A stretch of 64,000 nucleotides of DNA from Streptomyces sp. NBC_00358 (GTDB lineage: Bacteria; Actinomycetota; Actinomycetes; Streptomycetales; Streptomycetaceae): contig NZ_CP107976.1 in assembly GCF_036099295.1 (NCBI RefSeq), forward strand, positions 7,874,001-7,938,000, written 5' to 3'. How positions within the stretch are numbered: position 1 is the stretch's first letter; the number at the start of each line of letters is the position of its first letter. Both the position numbers and the translations under genes were made by a program. A model generated the notes under the pieces. That model did no database searches, was not told the origin of the DNA, and saw nothing but the letters and a program-made list of their open reading frames with translations. Positions 18,848 to 27,414 of this stretch are shown one piece after another.

Positions 18848-21172
18848 ATGGGCGACGGCATACCGGCCACGGCCGATTTCGGCCGGCAACTCCGTGCGCT
18901 CCGTACACACGCGGGGCTCACTCAGGAGGAGTTGGCCCATGCGGCGGGAGTGAGCGTCCGCGCGGTGGCGGACCTGGAGCGGGGACGGGCCAAAGGTCCG
19001 CAACGCCGAACCGTACAGGCCATGGCCGAGGCGCTCGGGCTGGACGCCGACGATGCCCAGAACCTGGAGCGGGCAGCCCAACTGGGCCGGCCGCGCCCCC
19101 GGCGCAGCGCCACCCCGCCGGCCTATAACACGCTGGCCCTGCCGCGCGACATCCAGGACTTCACCGCGCGCGGCCCGGCCCTCGCCGAATTGGTCACCCT
19201 GGCCGAGAACACGGACCCCGGCCATCCGCCGGTCGTCGTGATCTCGGGCCAGCCCGGTCTCGGCAAGACATCCTTCGCCGTGCACGCCGCACACCACCTC
19301 GCGGCGCATTTCCCGGACGGACAGTTCGCCCTCGACCTGCACGGCATGAACCCGGAGCCGACCGCCCCGCGCGAAGCGCTCGGCCGCCTGCTGCGGGCGT
19401 TGGGCCTCGCCGAGCGGGCTGTCCCTCTCGCCACGGACGACCGGTCGGGACTCCTGCGTTCCGTGCTGCGCGAGCGCCGCGTGCTGATCCTGCTGGACAA
19501 CGCAGTGGACGAATCACAGGTCCGCCCCCTGCTCCCCGGCGCCGGACCGTCCCTGACGATCGTCACCAGCCGGCACACCCTCGCCGGCCTGGAGGCGGTC
19601 CACCGCAGCGAACTCGCGCTGCTGAAACGGGAGGAGGCAGTCCAGCTCCTGACCCGCATCATCGGTACGAAGCGAGTTCAGGAGGAGGCCCAGAGCGCTC
19701 GCGACCTCGTGGACCTGTGCGGTCACCTGCCTCTTGCCGTCCGCATCGCCGGCCAGCGACTCGCCGGGCGGCCGCACGAACACCTGGGCAAGCTGGTCGC
19801 CCAACTCGACGTGGCCGGACGCCGATTGGACACCCTCCAGGCCGGAGGCCTGCGCGTACGGGCAGCCTTCGCGCTCTCGTACGAGCAACTGCCGCCGCCC
19901 ACCAGGACACTGCTGCGCCGAGCCGCACTGGCCGCCGGAACCGACTTCAGCCCCGAGGCCGCCGCCCTGCTGGCCGAGCAGCCCATCGAGGAGGCGGCCC
20001 GGTGCGCCGAGGAACTCGCCGATGCGGGGCTCCTGTTGCCAGACCCGGGCACCGAGCGCTACCGCTTCCACGATCTCCTCAGACTGTTCGCCGCCGAACG
20101 GCTGTCCGACGAGGACGGCGCAGCGCTGAGCGAAGCCGCGCAGGACCGGACCGCCCAGTGGATGCTGCGCAGGGCCACCGCCGCCGCGCTCCGCTTCGAC
20201 GCCGCCCGCCATCAGGACGCACCCGACGGCGACCCCGACCCCGCACGCGCGCCCGCCGACCGGGCTCAGGCCCGTGCCTGGCTGGAGGCCGAGCAGGCTC
20301 AGTGGTTCGAGGCCCTGCGCCGGTCCCAGGCCACCGGACGCCACCAGCAGGTCCTCGACGCGGCAGAGGCGATGCACTGGTTCTCCGACCTGACCCAGCA
20401 CTGGGAGCTGTGGCCCGAGGTGTTCCAACTCGCCGTCGACGCCGCACGGGCCCTTGCCAGCCGACAGGACGAGGTTGTCCACCTCAACTACCTTGCCTGG
20501 GCGCACAACACCTGCGTCTACGACCACCACGCCGCACTGCAGGCCGCGGGCACGGCGCTGGCCGTGGCACGGGAGATCGACGACCAGCTCCAGATGGGCT
20601 GGGCGCTGGGTTACGGGGCGGCAGCGCTGTACCGGCTCGGCCGCCTCGACGAGGCCATCGTCTGGCTCCAGGACTCCGCTGCCTGTCTCAGCGGCCAGAC
20701 CTCCCCGCAGAGCCGCCTGGCCGAGCTGTCGACCCTGAACATCCTGGGCAACTACCTGCGCGAGAGCGGCCGAGCCGAAGAAGCCCTGGCCATTCACCGG
20801 CGCAGCGAGGCCATCTGCCGAACCGGGATGCCGGGGCAGTCACCCGAGCTGATCTCGCTGTACCAAGCGGCAATCAGACAGCACCTCGGCAACGACCTGG
20901 CCGCACTCGGTCAACGCAGCGACGCCGAGGTGTCCCTCCGCAAGGCACTGGCCACGTTTGAGGCCGCGCAGATGCTCTCATGGAGCGAACCCGCGCGGCT
21001 CGACCTCGCCCTGGTCCTGCGGCAGCAGGCCCGCTATCAGGAGGCGCGCGAGGAACTGCTCGCCGCCCAAGACTCCCTGGGTGAACTGAACAGCCCTCGC
21101 CAGGCGGAGGCAGCCGCCGAACTGCGCGAAGTCGACCAGGCCATCGCCGGTCCGGGGACGTCCTGCTCGTGA
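18848..21172 (+). CDS. XRE-family regulator with NB-ARC ATPase and TPR domains
   Basis: This 774-residue protein starts with a helix-turn-helix of the XRE type (about 10-70, QEELAHAAGVSVRAVADLE). An NB-ARC/STAND ATPase follows, with Walker A GQPGLGKTSFA near 136-146 and Walker B VLILLDNA near 211. The C-terminal part (about 400-774) consists of TPR-like helical repeats that probably sense a ligand or partner. Proteins of this build are common as pathway-linked switches in Streptomyces clusters. The ATG at 18848 follows AGGGGAGATCGACC. It is the last gene that plausibly belongs to the peptide cluster; bioF, an ordinary metabolic gene, follows after 347 bases. Confidence 0.85.
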   Translation: MGDGIPATADFGRQLRALRTHAGLTQEELAHAAGVSVRAVADLERGRAKGPQRRTVQAMAEALGLDADDAQNLERAAQLGRPRPRRSATPPAYNTLALPRDIQDFTARGPALAELVTLAENTDPGHPPVVVISGQPGLGKTSFAVHAAHHLAAHFPDGQFALDLHGMNPEPTAPREALGRLLRALGLAERAVPLATDDRSGLLRSVLRERRVLILLDNAVDESQVRPLLPGAGPSLTIVTSRHTLAGLEAVHRSELALLKREEAVQLLTRIIGTKRVQEEAQSARDLVDLCGHLPLAVRIAGQRLAGRPHEHLGKLVAQLDVAGRRLDTLQAGGLRVRAAFALSYEQLPPPTRTLLRRAALAAGTDFSPEAAALLAEQPIEEAARCAEELADAGLLLPDPGTERYRFHDLLRLFAAERLSDEDGAALSEAAQDRTAQWMLRRATAAALRFDAARHQDAPDGDPDPARAPADRAQARAWLEAEQAQWFEALRRSQATGRHQQVLDAAEAMHWFSDLTQHWELWPEVFQLAVDAARALASRQDEVVHLNYLAWAHNTCVYDHHAALQAAGTALAVAREIDDQLQMGWALGYGAAALYRLGRLDEAIVWLQDSAACLSGQTSPQSRLAELSTLNILGNYLRESGRAEEALAIHRRSEAICRTGMPGQSPELISLYQAAIRQHLGNDLAALGQRSDAEVSLRKALATFEAAQMLSWSEPARLDLALVLRQQARYQEAREELLAAQDSLGELNSPRQAEAAAELREVDQAIAGPGTSCS

Positions 21173-21519
21173 TCCGCTCTTGTCCGCACGGGAAGAGCAC
21201 CGGTCGAACAGCGGATGGTCAGAACATGGACCTTACGACGGCCCGTGCAACCCACGAGCAAGGTAGGACCGCACGACCGTCATCGCCACAGCCGTCCTCG
21301 CCCTGGAGAGGCATTACTGAAAACGCTCATCGACTCGACAGACTGTGAGAGACGATCATCCCGAGAGGGCGTGATCAAGCATCTGACCTGCGTTGATTCT
21401 CTGCTTGACATTAACCGGTGTGGGTATTGCCACATCTCGGGCCGCGGGAGCGACCGCTAGGGTCTGTGCACTGCCTACAAAACACCGCCACCGCACCAGC
21501 GGCGAGCCCCGGAGGACAC
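21173..21519. other. Intergenic region upstream of bioF
   Basis: This 347-base stretch has no supportable gene. It contains a TTGACA at 21405-21410 and a TAGGGT at 21458-21463, each resembling part of a promoter, but they are not at a usable spacing from each other. The bioF promoter must lie here. I take the stretch as the right boundary of the peptide cluster. Confidence 0.5.
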
Positions 21520-22644
21520 ATGGCGTTCGGCTGGATCGACGAGCAGGCCGAGGCGCGCCGCCGGGCCGGACTCGTCCGTACGTTGCGCCCGCGTCCCGCC
21601 GACTCGCCGCTCCTCGACCTCGCGAGCAACGACTACCTCGGGCTCGCCCGCCATCCGGAGGTCACCGAGGGCGCGGCACGGGCCGCGCGTGTCTGGGGCG
21701 GCGGCGCGACCGGCTCCCGGCTCGTCACCGGCACCACCGAACTGCACACGGAACTGGAACGCGAGCTGGCCGAATTCTGCGGCTTCGAGTCCGCGCTCGT
21801 CCTGTCCTCGGGCTACGCGGCCAACCTCGCCGCCGTCACCGCGCTCGCCCCGCACGGCTCGCTGGTCGTCTCGGACGCGGGCAACCACGCCTCCCTGATC
21901 GACGGCTGCCGGCTGGCCCGGGGCGCCACCCAGGTGGTCGGGCACGCGGACCCCGACGGCGTGCGCAAGGCGCTCGGCACCCACGACGGACCCGCCGTCA
22001 CCGTCTCCGACACGGTCTTCTCGGTGGACGGCGACGCGGCACCGCTCGCCGGACTCGCCCTCGCCTGCCGGGAGTACGGCGCCGGACTGATCGTCGACGA
22101 CGCGCACGGACTCGGTGTCCTGGGTGACGGCGGCAGGGGTGCCCCGTACGCGGCGGGGCTCGCGGGGGACCCGGACGTCGTCGCCACGGTCACCCTCTCC
22201 AAGTCGCTGGGCAGCCAGGGCGGCGCCGTCCTCGGCCCGGCCGCGGTCATCGACCATCTGATCAACGCGGCGCGCACCTTCATCTTCGACACCGGGCTGG
22301 CGCCGGCGGCGGCGGGCGCGGCGCTCGCGGCGCTGCGGCTGCTGCGCCGCGAACCCCAGCGCGCGGCGCGGGCGCGTGAGGTGGCCACGGCGCTGCACAC
22401 CCGGCTGACGGCGGAGGGTCTCTCCGCGGTACGACCTGACGCGGCCGTGGTCTCCGTGCGGGCACCGTCCCCCGAACGGGCGGTGCGATGGGCTGCCGAC
22501 TGCCGCGAGGCGGGCCTCGCCGTCGGCTGTTTTCGTCCCCCGTCGGTGCCCGACGGTATTTCGCGGCTGCGGCTGACGGCCCGCGCGGATCTCACGGAGG
22601 AGCAGATCGAGCGCGCGGTGGACGTGATCAGCCGGAACCGGTGA
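21520..22644 (+). CDS. bioF: 8-amino-7-oxononanoate synthase (biotin synthesis)
   Basis: BioF joins pimeloyl-ACP/CoA and L-alanine, with loss of CO2, to form 8-amino-7-oxononanoate, the first committed ring-forming step of biotin synthesis. The 374-residue protein is an alpha-oxoamine synthase: LDLASNDYLGLA near the N-terminus, TGSRLVTGTTELH, the PLP-contact stretch VDDAHGLGVLG, and the PLP lysine in TLSKSLGSQGG. The start at 21520 is set by GGAGGACAC immediately upstream; an earlier in-frame start 34 codons back lacks a ribosome site. No other bio gene is visible in the window, so it stands alone here. Confidence 0.88.
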   Translation: MAFGWIDEQAEARRRAGLVRTLRPRPADSPLLDLASNDYLGLARHPEVTEGAARAARVWGGGATGSRLVTGTTELHTELERELAEFCGFESALVLSSGYAANLAAVTALAPHGSLVVSDAGNHASLIDGCRLARGATQVVGHADPDGVRKALGTHDGPAVTVSDTVFSVDGDAAPLAGLALACREYGAGLIVDDAHGLGVLGDGGRGAPYAAGLAGDPDVVATVTLSKSLGSQGGAVLGPAAVIDHLINAARTFIFDTGLAPAAAGAALAALRLLRREPQRAARAREVATALHTRLTAEGLSAVRPDAAVVSVRAPSPERAVRWAADCREAGLAVGCFRPPSVPDGISRLRLTARADLTEEQIERAVDVISRNR

Positions 22645-22650
22645 TCCTGT

Positions 22651-22743
22651 GGAGCGGTGAAGCGACGAGCCGTGGAGCTCTGGAGCTCTGGAGCGGTGAA
22701 CTGGTGAGCCGTGGAGCACTGGAACGGTCGGTGGAGCGGTGAA
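22651..22743 (+). repeat. Degenerate tandem repeat downstream of bioF
   Basis: GGAGCGGTGAA occurs at 22651-22661, 22690-22700 and 22733-22743, and GAGCCGTGGAGC occurs at 22667-22678 and 22706-22717. Together they make about two and a half copies of a 39-43 base unit, filling most of the gap between bioF and the converging DUF397 gene. Confidence 0.7.
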
Positions 22744-22753
22744 CCGTGCGGGG

Positions 22754-22978
22754 TCAGTTCAGCCCGGTGATGAACCCCTCCCAGACGCCGGGGGTGAACA
22801 GCAGGGCGGGGCCCGCGACGTTCTTGGAATCTCGCACCGCGACCATTCCGGACCAGGGTCCGGAGCGCGGGCGTGCCGTCTCGACGCAGTTGTTCATTCC
22901 GGTACTGCGGCTGCTGCGCAGCCATCGCACATGGTGCAGTGAAGTGCTGGAGGGTACGTACCGAGGCATTGCGGACAT
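22754..22978 (-). CDS. DUF397 protein
   Basis: This 74-residue protein shows the DUF397 pattern: WLRSSRS near residue 20, NNCVETA, VAVRDSKN and a C-terminal GPALLFTPGVWEGFI. In Streptomyces such small proteins are encoded next to XRE/DUF5753 regulators and act with them in developmental control (abaA- and whiJ-type loci). The start at 22978 is fixed by AAGGAGG seven bases upstream. It lies 13 bases after the XRE gene in the same direction, so the two are co-transcribed. Confidence 0.85.
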   Translation of the reverse strand: MSAMPRYVPSSTSLHHVRWLRSSRSTGMNNCVETARPRSGPWSGMVAVRDSKNVAGPALLFTPGVWEGFITGLN

Positions 22979-22991
22979 GAAGGTTGCCTCC

Positions 22992-23849
22992 TTACGCGCC
23001 GTCACCTATCCCGGCGATGTAGTCCAACGAGTCCTCGGGCGAAAGGGCATGGAACCGAAGGGCGTTGAAGGCCTCCGTGTAGGCCTGGAGGTCTTCTTTC
23101 CGTTCGAGATAGAGGCTACTCGTCAAGTGGTCGAGAACAACCACATCCAGATCAGTTGTGTTCGGAAATGAGAAAATAACGAAAGGGCCGGTGACTCCGA
23201 TGTGGGCCCCGGCGGCGAACGGCAGTACCTGGAGCCGCACTTGGGGCAAGGCGGCCGCCTCCGTCAGTCGACGTAACTGGCGGGCCATCACATCGGGGCC
23301 GCCGACCTCCCGTCGTAACACCGCCTCGTCCAGGACCGCGGACAGTTCCAGCGGCGGGTTCGCACGCAGTACGTCCTGTCGGGCGAGCCGCACCTCGACC
23401 AGGGTGTCGAGCTTGCTCTCGTCCAGTCCGTCCACCGCGGCCCGCGTCACCGCCCGTGCGTACTCCGGCGTCTGCAGCAGCCCGGGTACGACGGAGGTCT
23501 CCAACGTGCGTATGGCGCTGGCCCCCGACTCCAGGCTGATGAAGTCGCGGTACGCCGGCGGGAGCACCCCGCGGTAGGCGTGCCACCAGTGGTGGCGGCC
23601 GTTGCCCTCGGAGCCCGCCAGTACGACGAGGAGTTCGCGCAGTTCCGGGTCCTGAACCGCGTACGCGTTCAACAGGCGTTCCACGTCGGCCGGTTTCACC
23701 CCGCTGATGCCGGTTTCGATGCGGCTCACCTTCGACTGGTGCCAGCCGAGCAGGCGTGCCGCCTCGCCGCTCGTGAGGCCCGAACCGGCGCGCAGCGCGC
23801 GCAGTTCGGCGCCCAGTTTGCGGCGGCGCACCGCGGGACCGTGCTGCAT
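22992..23849 (-). CDS. XRE-family regulator with DUF5753 domain
   Basis: This 285-residue protein has an N-terminal helix-turn-helix (about 10-65, including RLLGWHQSKVSRIETG) and a C-terminal DUF5753 domain (about 95-270) with the typical LETSVVPGLLQTPEYAR, RLARQDVL and QVRLQVLPF motifs. The start at 23849 follows AAGGAGAACAGCC. It forms an operon with the DUF397 gene and is divergent from the RsbW-like ATPase gene, the usual three-gene arrangement of Streptomyces abaA/whiJ-like loci, where the XRE protein represses development-linked genes and the DUF397 partner modulates it. Targets are unknown here. Confidence 0.88.
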   Translation of the reverse strand: MQHGPAVRRRKLGAELRALRAGSGLTSGEAARLLGWHQSKVSRIETGISGVKPADVERLLNAYAVQDPELRELLVVLAGSEGNGRHHWWHAYRGVLPPAYRDFISLESGASAIRTLETSVVPGLLQTPEYARAVTRAAVDGLDESKLDTLVEVRLARQDVLRANPPLELSAVLDEAVLRREVGGPDVMARQLRRLTEAAALPQVRLQVLPFAAGAHIGVTGPFVIFSFPNTTDLDVVVLDHLTSSLYLERKEDLQAYTEAFNALRFHALSPEDSLDYIAGIGDGA

Positions 23850-24060
23850 GGCTGTTCTCCTTACTCCTTCCAAGCCGCCCGAATACGCTCTGCCGACGCA
23901 GAGTTCACCGCATCGAGCGACAGATATATGCATTACTCGGTGGATCGCACCCGCGACCGTCCCGGTAATGGCAGTCTGGCGCAAGCACCAGTCCGGGACC
24001 GTACTCGAACCAACCGCTCGGTGTCGGGCTCCGGTCCCGTGGGAAAGGGACGACGTCGCC

Positions 24061-24519
24061 ATGGCAGATCACCAGGAAGCATCCGTCACGCTGCCGAGCG
24101 AGCCGGCCTCGGTTTCCGTGGCCCGGAAATTCGTCGCCGAAGTGCTCGCCGAATGGGGCCTGCCGCGCGACTGCGAGGCCGCCGAGACCGTACGGCTGAT
24201 CGTGTCCGAACTGGCCACCAACGCCGTCCAGCACACGTTCGGACAGTCGCCCACCTTCACGGTCGGGGTTCGTCTGGAGCGGGAGGAGCAGTTGCGCATC
24301 GGGGTCACCGACAGCCATCCGCGCTTCCCGAAGCGGCTGCCGGCGGCTGTCCAGCAGGACAACGGCCGCGGCATGGTGATCATCCGCTGGCTGACCGCCG
24401 AGTGCGGCGGCAGACTCACCGTCCGGCCGACCAGGGAGGGCGGCAAGACGGTCTCCATCGAGCTCCCGTGGACGGTGCCGGTCGAGCCGGTGCCGGCCGG
24501 GGGGCCTCAGGAGCCCTGA
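24061..24519 (+). CDS. RsbW-like ATP-binding protein (anti-sigma type)
   Basis: This 152-residue protein is a GHKL/HATPase domain of the RsbW/SpoIIAB type. The N-box is in RLIVSELATNAVQHTFG (about 45-61), and the later nucleotide-binding signature is DNGRGM followed by GGKTVSIELPW. It lacks any sensor or transmembrane part, as expected for anti-sigma-like regulators that bind partner proteins. The ATG at 24061 is the first start that gives the family N-terminus. It is divergent from the XRE/DUF397 pair with a 211-base gap that must hold both promoters, and completes the abaA-like trio. Confidence 0.85.
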   Translation: MADHQEASVTLPSEPASVSVARKFVAEVLAEWGLPRDCEAAETVRLIVSELATNAVQHTFGQSPTFTVGVRLEREEQLRIGVTDSHPRFPKRLPAAVQQDNGRGMVIIRWLTAECGGRLTVRPTREGGKTVSIELPWTVPVEPVPAGGPQEP

Positions 24520-24638
24520 GGGTCTCAAGGACCGGTCCTCGGGGCAGGCCGCGCGGGCAGGCAGCAGGGGCGGCCGGTGCGGCCGAGCGCTTCGGGACGG
24601 CTGTCGGTCCAGGGAGCTCGAACGGCCCGGCCGGGTCC

Positions 24639-25577
24639 CTAGGCGTCCGGCCGGTTGCCGGGCCGGTGCTGTCCGGCCCGGCCGAAGGCGCCGCGCAACA
24701 GGGCACGGAACGCGTCTGCCGCAGGCGACGTCACATCCGTCCGGTGCGCGACCGAGATCGTGCGGCGCAGATCCCCCGGCTCCAGCAGCCGTGTCCCCAC
24801 CGGCGTCGCGGCCGTCGCCGCCACCATCTCCGGTACGACCGCGACCCCCAGCCCGGCGCTCACCAGCGCGCACACCAGGGCGTACCCGGGAGTCTCGACG
24901 AGTACCGCGGGCGTCGCCCCCGCCCGGGCCAGCGCCGCCTCCACGCCCTGCCGCGGCGGGTGGTCGGGGGCCATGCTGATCAGCGGCTGCCCGGCGAGCC
25001 CGGTGAGCGGCAGCCGCGCCGAGCCCCCGGCGAGGAGGTGGCCAGGAGCGGTCACCAGCACCAGTTCCTCGACCAGGACCGGCTCGACGCCCACGGACGA
25101 CGGCAACGGGACCGGCGGAGCCGGCTCGTACGTGTGCGTGAGCGCCAGATCCACCTCGCCCGCCGCGACCGCCGCGATCCCGTGCGGAGGTTCGTAGTCC
25201 GCGACCGCGAGCGCCACGTCCGGGTGGGCCCGGCGGAAGGCGGTCAGTACGGGCGGCAGCAGATGGATGCCCGCCGTCTGGAAGGTGCCGAGGCGCAGGG
25301 TGCCGCCCGACAGTCCCGTCAGCCGGGCCAGTTCGTGCCGGGCCAGCTCCATCTCGTCGAGGACCCGGCGGGCCCGCACGACCAGCAGCTCACCCGCGCC
25401 GGTGAGCCGCGTCCCGCGATGCGAGCGCACCAGCAGGGTCGCCCCCGCCTCCCGCTCCAGCTTCGCCACCTGCTGGGACAGGGCCGGCGGGGTATATCCG
25501 AGACGCTCCGCGGCCCGGGTGATCGACCCTGCCTCGGCGACCGCCACCAGCGCCGCGAGCCGTGTCGGGTCGTACAT
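24639..25577 (-). CDS. LysR-family transcriptional regulator
   Basis: This 312-residue protein has an N-terminal winged helix (1-62, AAERLGYTPPALSQQVAKLE) followed by the two-lobe effector-binding domain (about 90-295). It is divergent from the LysE-type exporter gene and shares a 109-base gap with a clear palindrome. That is the classic LysR layout, in which the regulator controls both itself and the neighbour in response to the exported compound. The C-terminal tail is basic and low in complexity. The effector is unknown; an amino acid is likely given the LysE partner. Confidence 0.9.
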   Translation of the reverse strand: MYDPTRLAALVAVAEAGSITRAAERLGYTPPALSQQVAKLEREAGATLLVRSHRGTRLTGAGELLVVRARRVLDEMELARHELARLTGLSGGTLRLGTFQTAGIHLLPPVLTAFRRAHPDVALAVADYEPPHGIAAVAAGEVDLALTHTYEPAPPVPLPSSVGVEPVLVEELVLVTAPGHLLAGGSARLPLTGLAGQPLISMAPDHPPRQGVEAALARAGATPAVLVETPGYALVCALVSAGLGVAVVPEMVAATAATPVGTRLLEPGDLRRTISVAHRTDVTSPAADAFRALLRGAFGRAGQHRPGNRPDA

Positions 25578-25607
25578 CGCATCCCTTCCGGACCGGCGTC
25601 ACCCCGC

Positions 25608-25634
25608 CCGGTCTAAACGATCGCTTAAGACCGG
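25608..25634. promoter_or_regulatory. Palindrome in the lysR/lysE gap, likely LysR operator
   Basis: CCGGTCT at 25608-25614 and AGACCGG at 25628-25634 are perfect inverted arms around an AT-richer core centred on CGATCG. It is the only strong dyad between the divergent LysR and LysE genes, about 30 bases from the regulator start and 53 from the exporter start. Assignment to this LysR is inference. Confidence 0.55.
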
Positions 25635-25686
25635 CCCAGGATATTCGACATACCTGCTGAAGGCCCGGGCCGGGCAGTCTGAGGGC

Positions 25687-26310
25687 ATGGACGCACAGCT
25701 CATCGCCTTCACGGGCGTCGCCGCGGGCATGGTCGCCATGCCGGGCGCGGATTTCACCGTCGTCGTACGCAACGCCCTCGTCTCGCGCCGGGCCGGGGTC
25801 GCGTGCGCCCTCGGCATCACGGGCGGGCTGCTGCTCCACACCGCGCTCGCCGTCGCAGGGGTCGCGGCGGTCCTCACCGCCGTCCCGGCGCTGTTCCGGA
25901 CGCTCCAACTGCTCGGCGGCGCCTATGTGCTGTACCTGGGCGCGCGGACGCTGCGCTCGCTGGGCCGTCCGCGTGAGCGGGAGGCCGACGCGGAGCGGCC
26001 GGGCCCGGGGGCGCGTCCGCTCCGGCAGGGCTTCGTCACCAACGCGCTCAATCCCAAGGCGCCCATCACCTTCCTGAGCCTGCTGCCGCAGTTCGTGCCC
26101 GCGGGCAGCCCCGCGATGCCGCGGACGCTGCTGCTGGCGCTGATCGTGGTCGTGCTGGCCCTGGTGTGGTTCCCGGCCGTCGCGCTGCTGGTGGACCGGC
26201 TCGGACGGTGGCTGCGCGGACCGCGCGCCCCACGCGCCGTGGAGGCGGTCACCGGCGGCGCCCTCACCGTTCTGGGCCTTGTCCTGGTCCTGGAGCCGCT
26301 GAGGAGCTGA
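25687..26310 (+). CDS. LysE/RhtB-family exporter
   Basis: This 207-residue membrane protein has about six hydrophobic segments and the family signatures: MPGADFTVVVRNAL near residue 20, GAYVLYLGARTLRS near 80 and QGFVTNALNPKAPITF near 117. The family exports amino acids or related small molecules. The ATG at 25687 is in frame with the family N-terminus. It is divergent from a LysR gene that probably controls it. Its last 47 bases overlap the 3' end of the DUF6328 gene on the other strand, so the two transcripts are antisense there. Confidence 0.88.
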   Translation: MDAQLIAFTGVAAGMVAMPGADFTVVVRNALVSRRAGVACALGITGGLLLHTALAVAGVAAVLTAVPALFRTLQLLGGAYVLYLGARTLRSLGRPREREADAERPGPGARPLRQGFVTNALNPKAPITFLSLLPQFVPAGSPAMPRTLLLALIVVVLALVWFPAVALLVDRLGRWLRGPRAPRAVEAVTGGALTVLGLVLVLEPLRS

Positions 26311-26836
26311 GACGGCGCCGCACCAGCCACGGCAGCAGTCCCCACAGGGCCACGCAGACGGCCAGGGTGCCCGCGCCCGCCGCGATGCCCGCGCCGCGCC
26401 CCAGCACCACGTCCACGACGAGCAGCACCGAACCCGTCAACGCCAGCATCAGGACGCACAGGCCGACGGTGGCCAGCCGCGAGGAGACCTGCACGATGGT
26501 CGCTTTGGCGTGCCGCTGGAACAGCGACCGGTGCAGCGCCGCGGGGGCCGTGAAAAGGGCGGCGGCCAGCACCGACAGCAGCAACGTCACCACGTAGGTC
26601 GCACGCTGCACGGTGTCCAGGGAGGGGAAGCGCTGGGTGAAGGCGAGCGTCAGCAGGAAGGCGAAGAGGATCTGCACCCCCGTCTGGGTGACGCGCAACT
26701 CCTGGAGCAGCTCGGCGAAGTTGCGGTCCGCCCGTTCGAGGGGTGTCTCGTCGCGGCCGGACGTCCGCGTCTCCTGGGGAGGGTCGCTTCGCGCGGACGT
26801 CTCGTTCCGGGGCGTGCGGGCCGGGTCGGCGGTCAT
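26264..26836 (-). CDS. DUF6328 membrane protein
   Basis: This 190-residue protein begins with a polar, charged N-terminus (about 45 residues), then the family stretch ADRNFAELLQELRVTQTGVQ and four hydrophobic segments. The pattern matches DUF6328, actinobacterial membrane proteins of unknown function. The ATG at 26836 is used; a GTG at 26872 would add 12 residues, and neither has a good ribosome site. Its 3' end overlaps the LysE gene by 47 bases, tail to tail. Confidence 0.75.
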   Translation of the reverse strand: MTADPARTPRNETSARSDPPQETRTSGRDETPLERADRNFAELLQELRVTQTGVQILFAFLLTLAFTQRFPSLDTVQRATYVVTLLLSVLAAALFTAPAALHRSLFQRHAKATIVQVSSRLATVGLCVLMLALTGSVLLVVDVVLGRGAGIAAGAGTLAVCVALWGLLPWLVRRRLSSSAAPGPGQGPER

Positions 26837-26887
26837 GGGGAATGAGTAACCACTCCGGCCCGTCTCGCACACGCCTCACACGCCGCG

Positions 26888-26934
26888 TGTCCCCGGGGCG
26901 GCGGTACGCGCCGCGTACCGCCGCCCCGGGGACA
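26888..26934 (-). terminator. Long perfect hairpin after the NlpC/P60 gene
   Basis: Bases 26888-26910 are the exact reverse complement of 26912-26934, a 23-base perfect inverted repeat with one central base, three bases beyond the NlpC/P60 stop. The stem starts TGTCCCCGGGGCGG. It probably terminates the NlpC/P60 transcript and insulates the DUF6328 gene, which starts 52 bases further on. Confidence 0.8.
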
Positions 26935-26937
26935 GGA

Positions 26938-27411
26938 TCAGCTGACCCTGCCGTACCAGACGCTCCTCGTCCAGATCTTCTGGAGCTTCACCACTTCCCC
27001 GGTCTTCGGGGAGTGCCAGATCTTTCCCTTCCCGGCGTAGATGCCGACGTGGTACACGTTCCGGCCCGAGTGGAAGAACACGAGGTCACCGGCCTTGCGG
27101 TGCGAGGCCGAGACATGGTGCGTCTTGTTGTACTGCGCCGCGGCCGTACGAGGCAGCTTCTTGCCCGCCTTCTTGTACGAATAGAGCGTGAGCCCGGAGC
27201 AGTCGAAGCGGTGCGGTCCCGTGGCGCCCCACTGGTAGGGGGAGCCGTGCTTCGACGCCGCGACCTGGAGTGCCCTCGTCGCAAGGGTGGCCGCCTCGGC
27301 GTCGGGTGCGACGCCGGGGACCACGAGGCTGCCGCCCACGGCGGCAAGAGTGAGCGCCGAGGCCGTACCGGCCCGGGTCCACAGCGACGGGACACGATTG
27401 AGCGCAGTCAT
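26938..27411 (-). CDS. Secreted NlpC/P60 peptidoglycan hydrolase
   Basis: This 157-residue protein has a Sec signal peptide (about 1-40, hydrophobic ALTLAAVGGSLVVPG ending in AEAA) and a C-terminal NlpC/P60 cysteine peptidase domain. Catalytic Cys lies in HRFDCSGLTLYS, His in YHVGIYAG and the third polar residue in IWHSPKTG. Such enzymes cut stem peptides in the cell wall. The ATG at 27411 is chosen because the signal peptide begins there; an AAGGG lies upstream. A c-di-AMP riboswitch-like leader precedes it, as for several Streptomyces wall hydrolase and resuscitation factor genes, and a perfect hairpin follows the stop. Confidence 0.88.
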   Translation of the reverse strand: MTALNRVPSLWTRAGTASALTLAAVGGSLVVPGVAPDAEAATLATRALQVAASKHGSPYQWGATGPHRFDCSGLTLYSYKKAGKKLPRTAAAQYNKTHHVSASHRKAGDLVFFHSGRNVYHVGIYAGKGKIWHSPKTGEVVKLQKIWTRSVWYGRVS

Positions 27412-27414
27412 GCG

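Noticed and set aside
18236..18908. Short open frames in the gap between the two cluster regulators
   Set aside because: Codon usage and composition do not match neighbours, and none has a supported start.
23580..25616. Long plus-strand open frame of about 680 codons across the XRE, ATPase and LysR genes
   Set aside because: It crosses three well-supported genes on both strands and the divergent promoter gap, with Arg/Gly-rich shadow composition.
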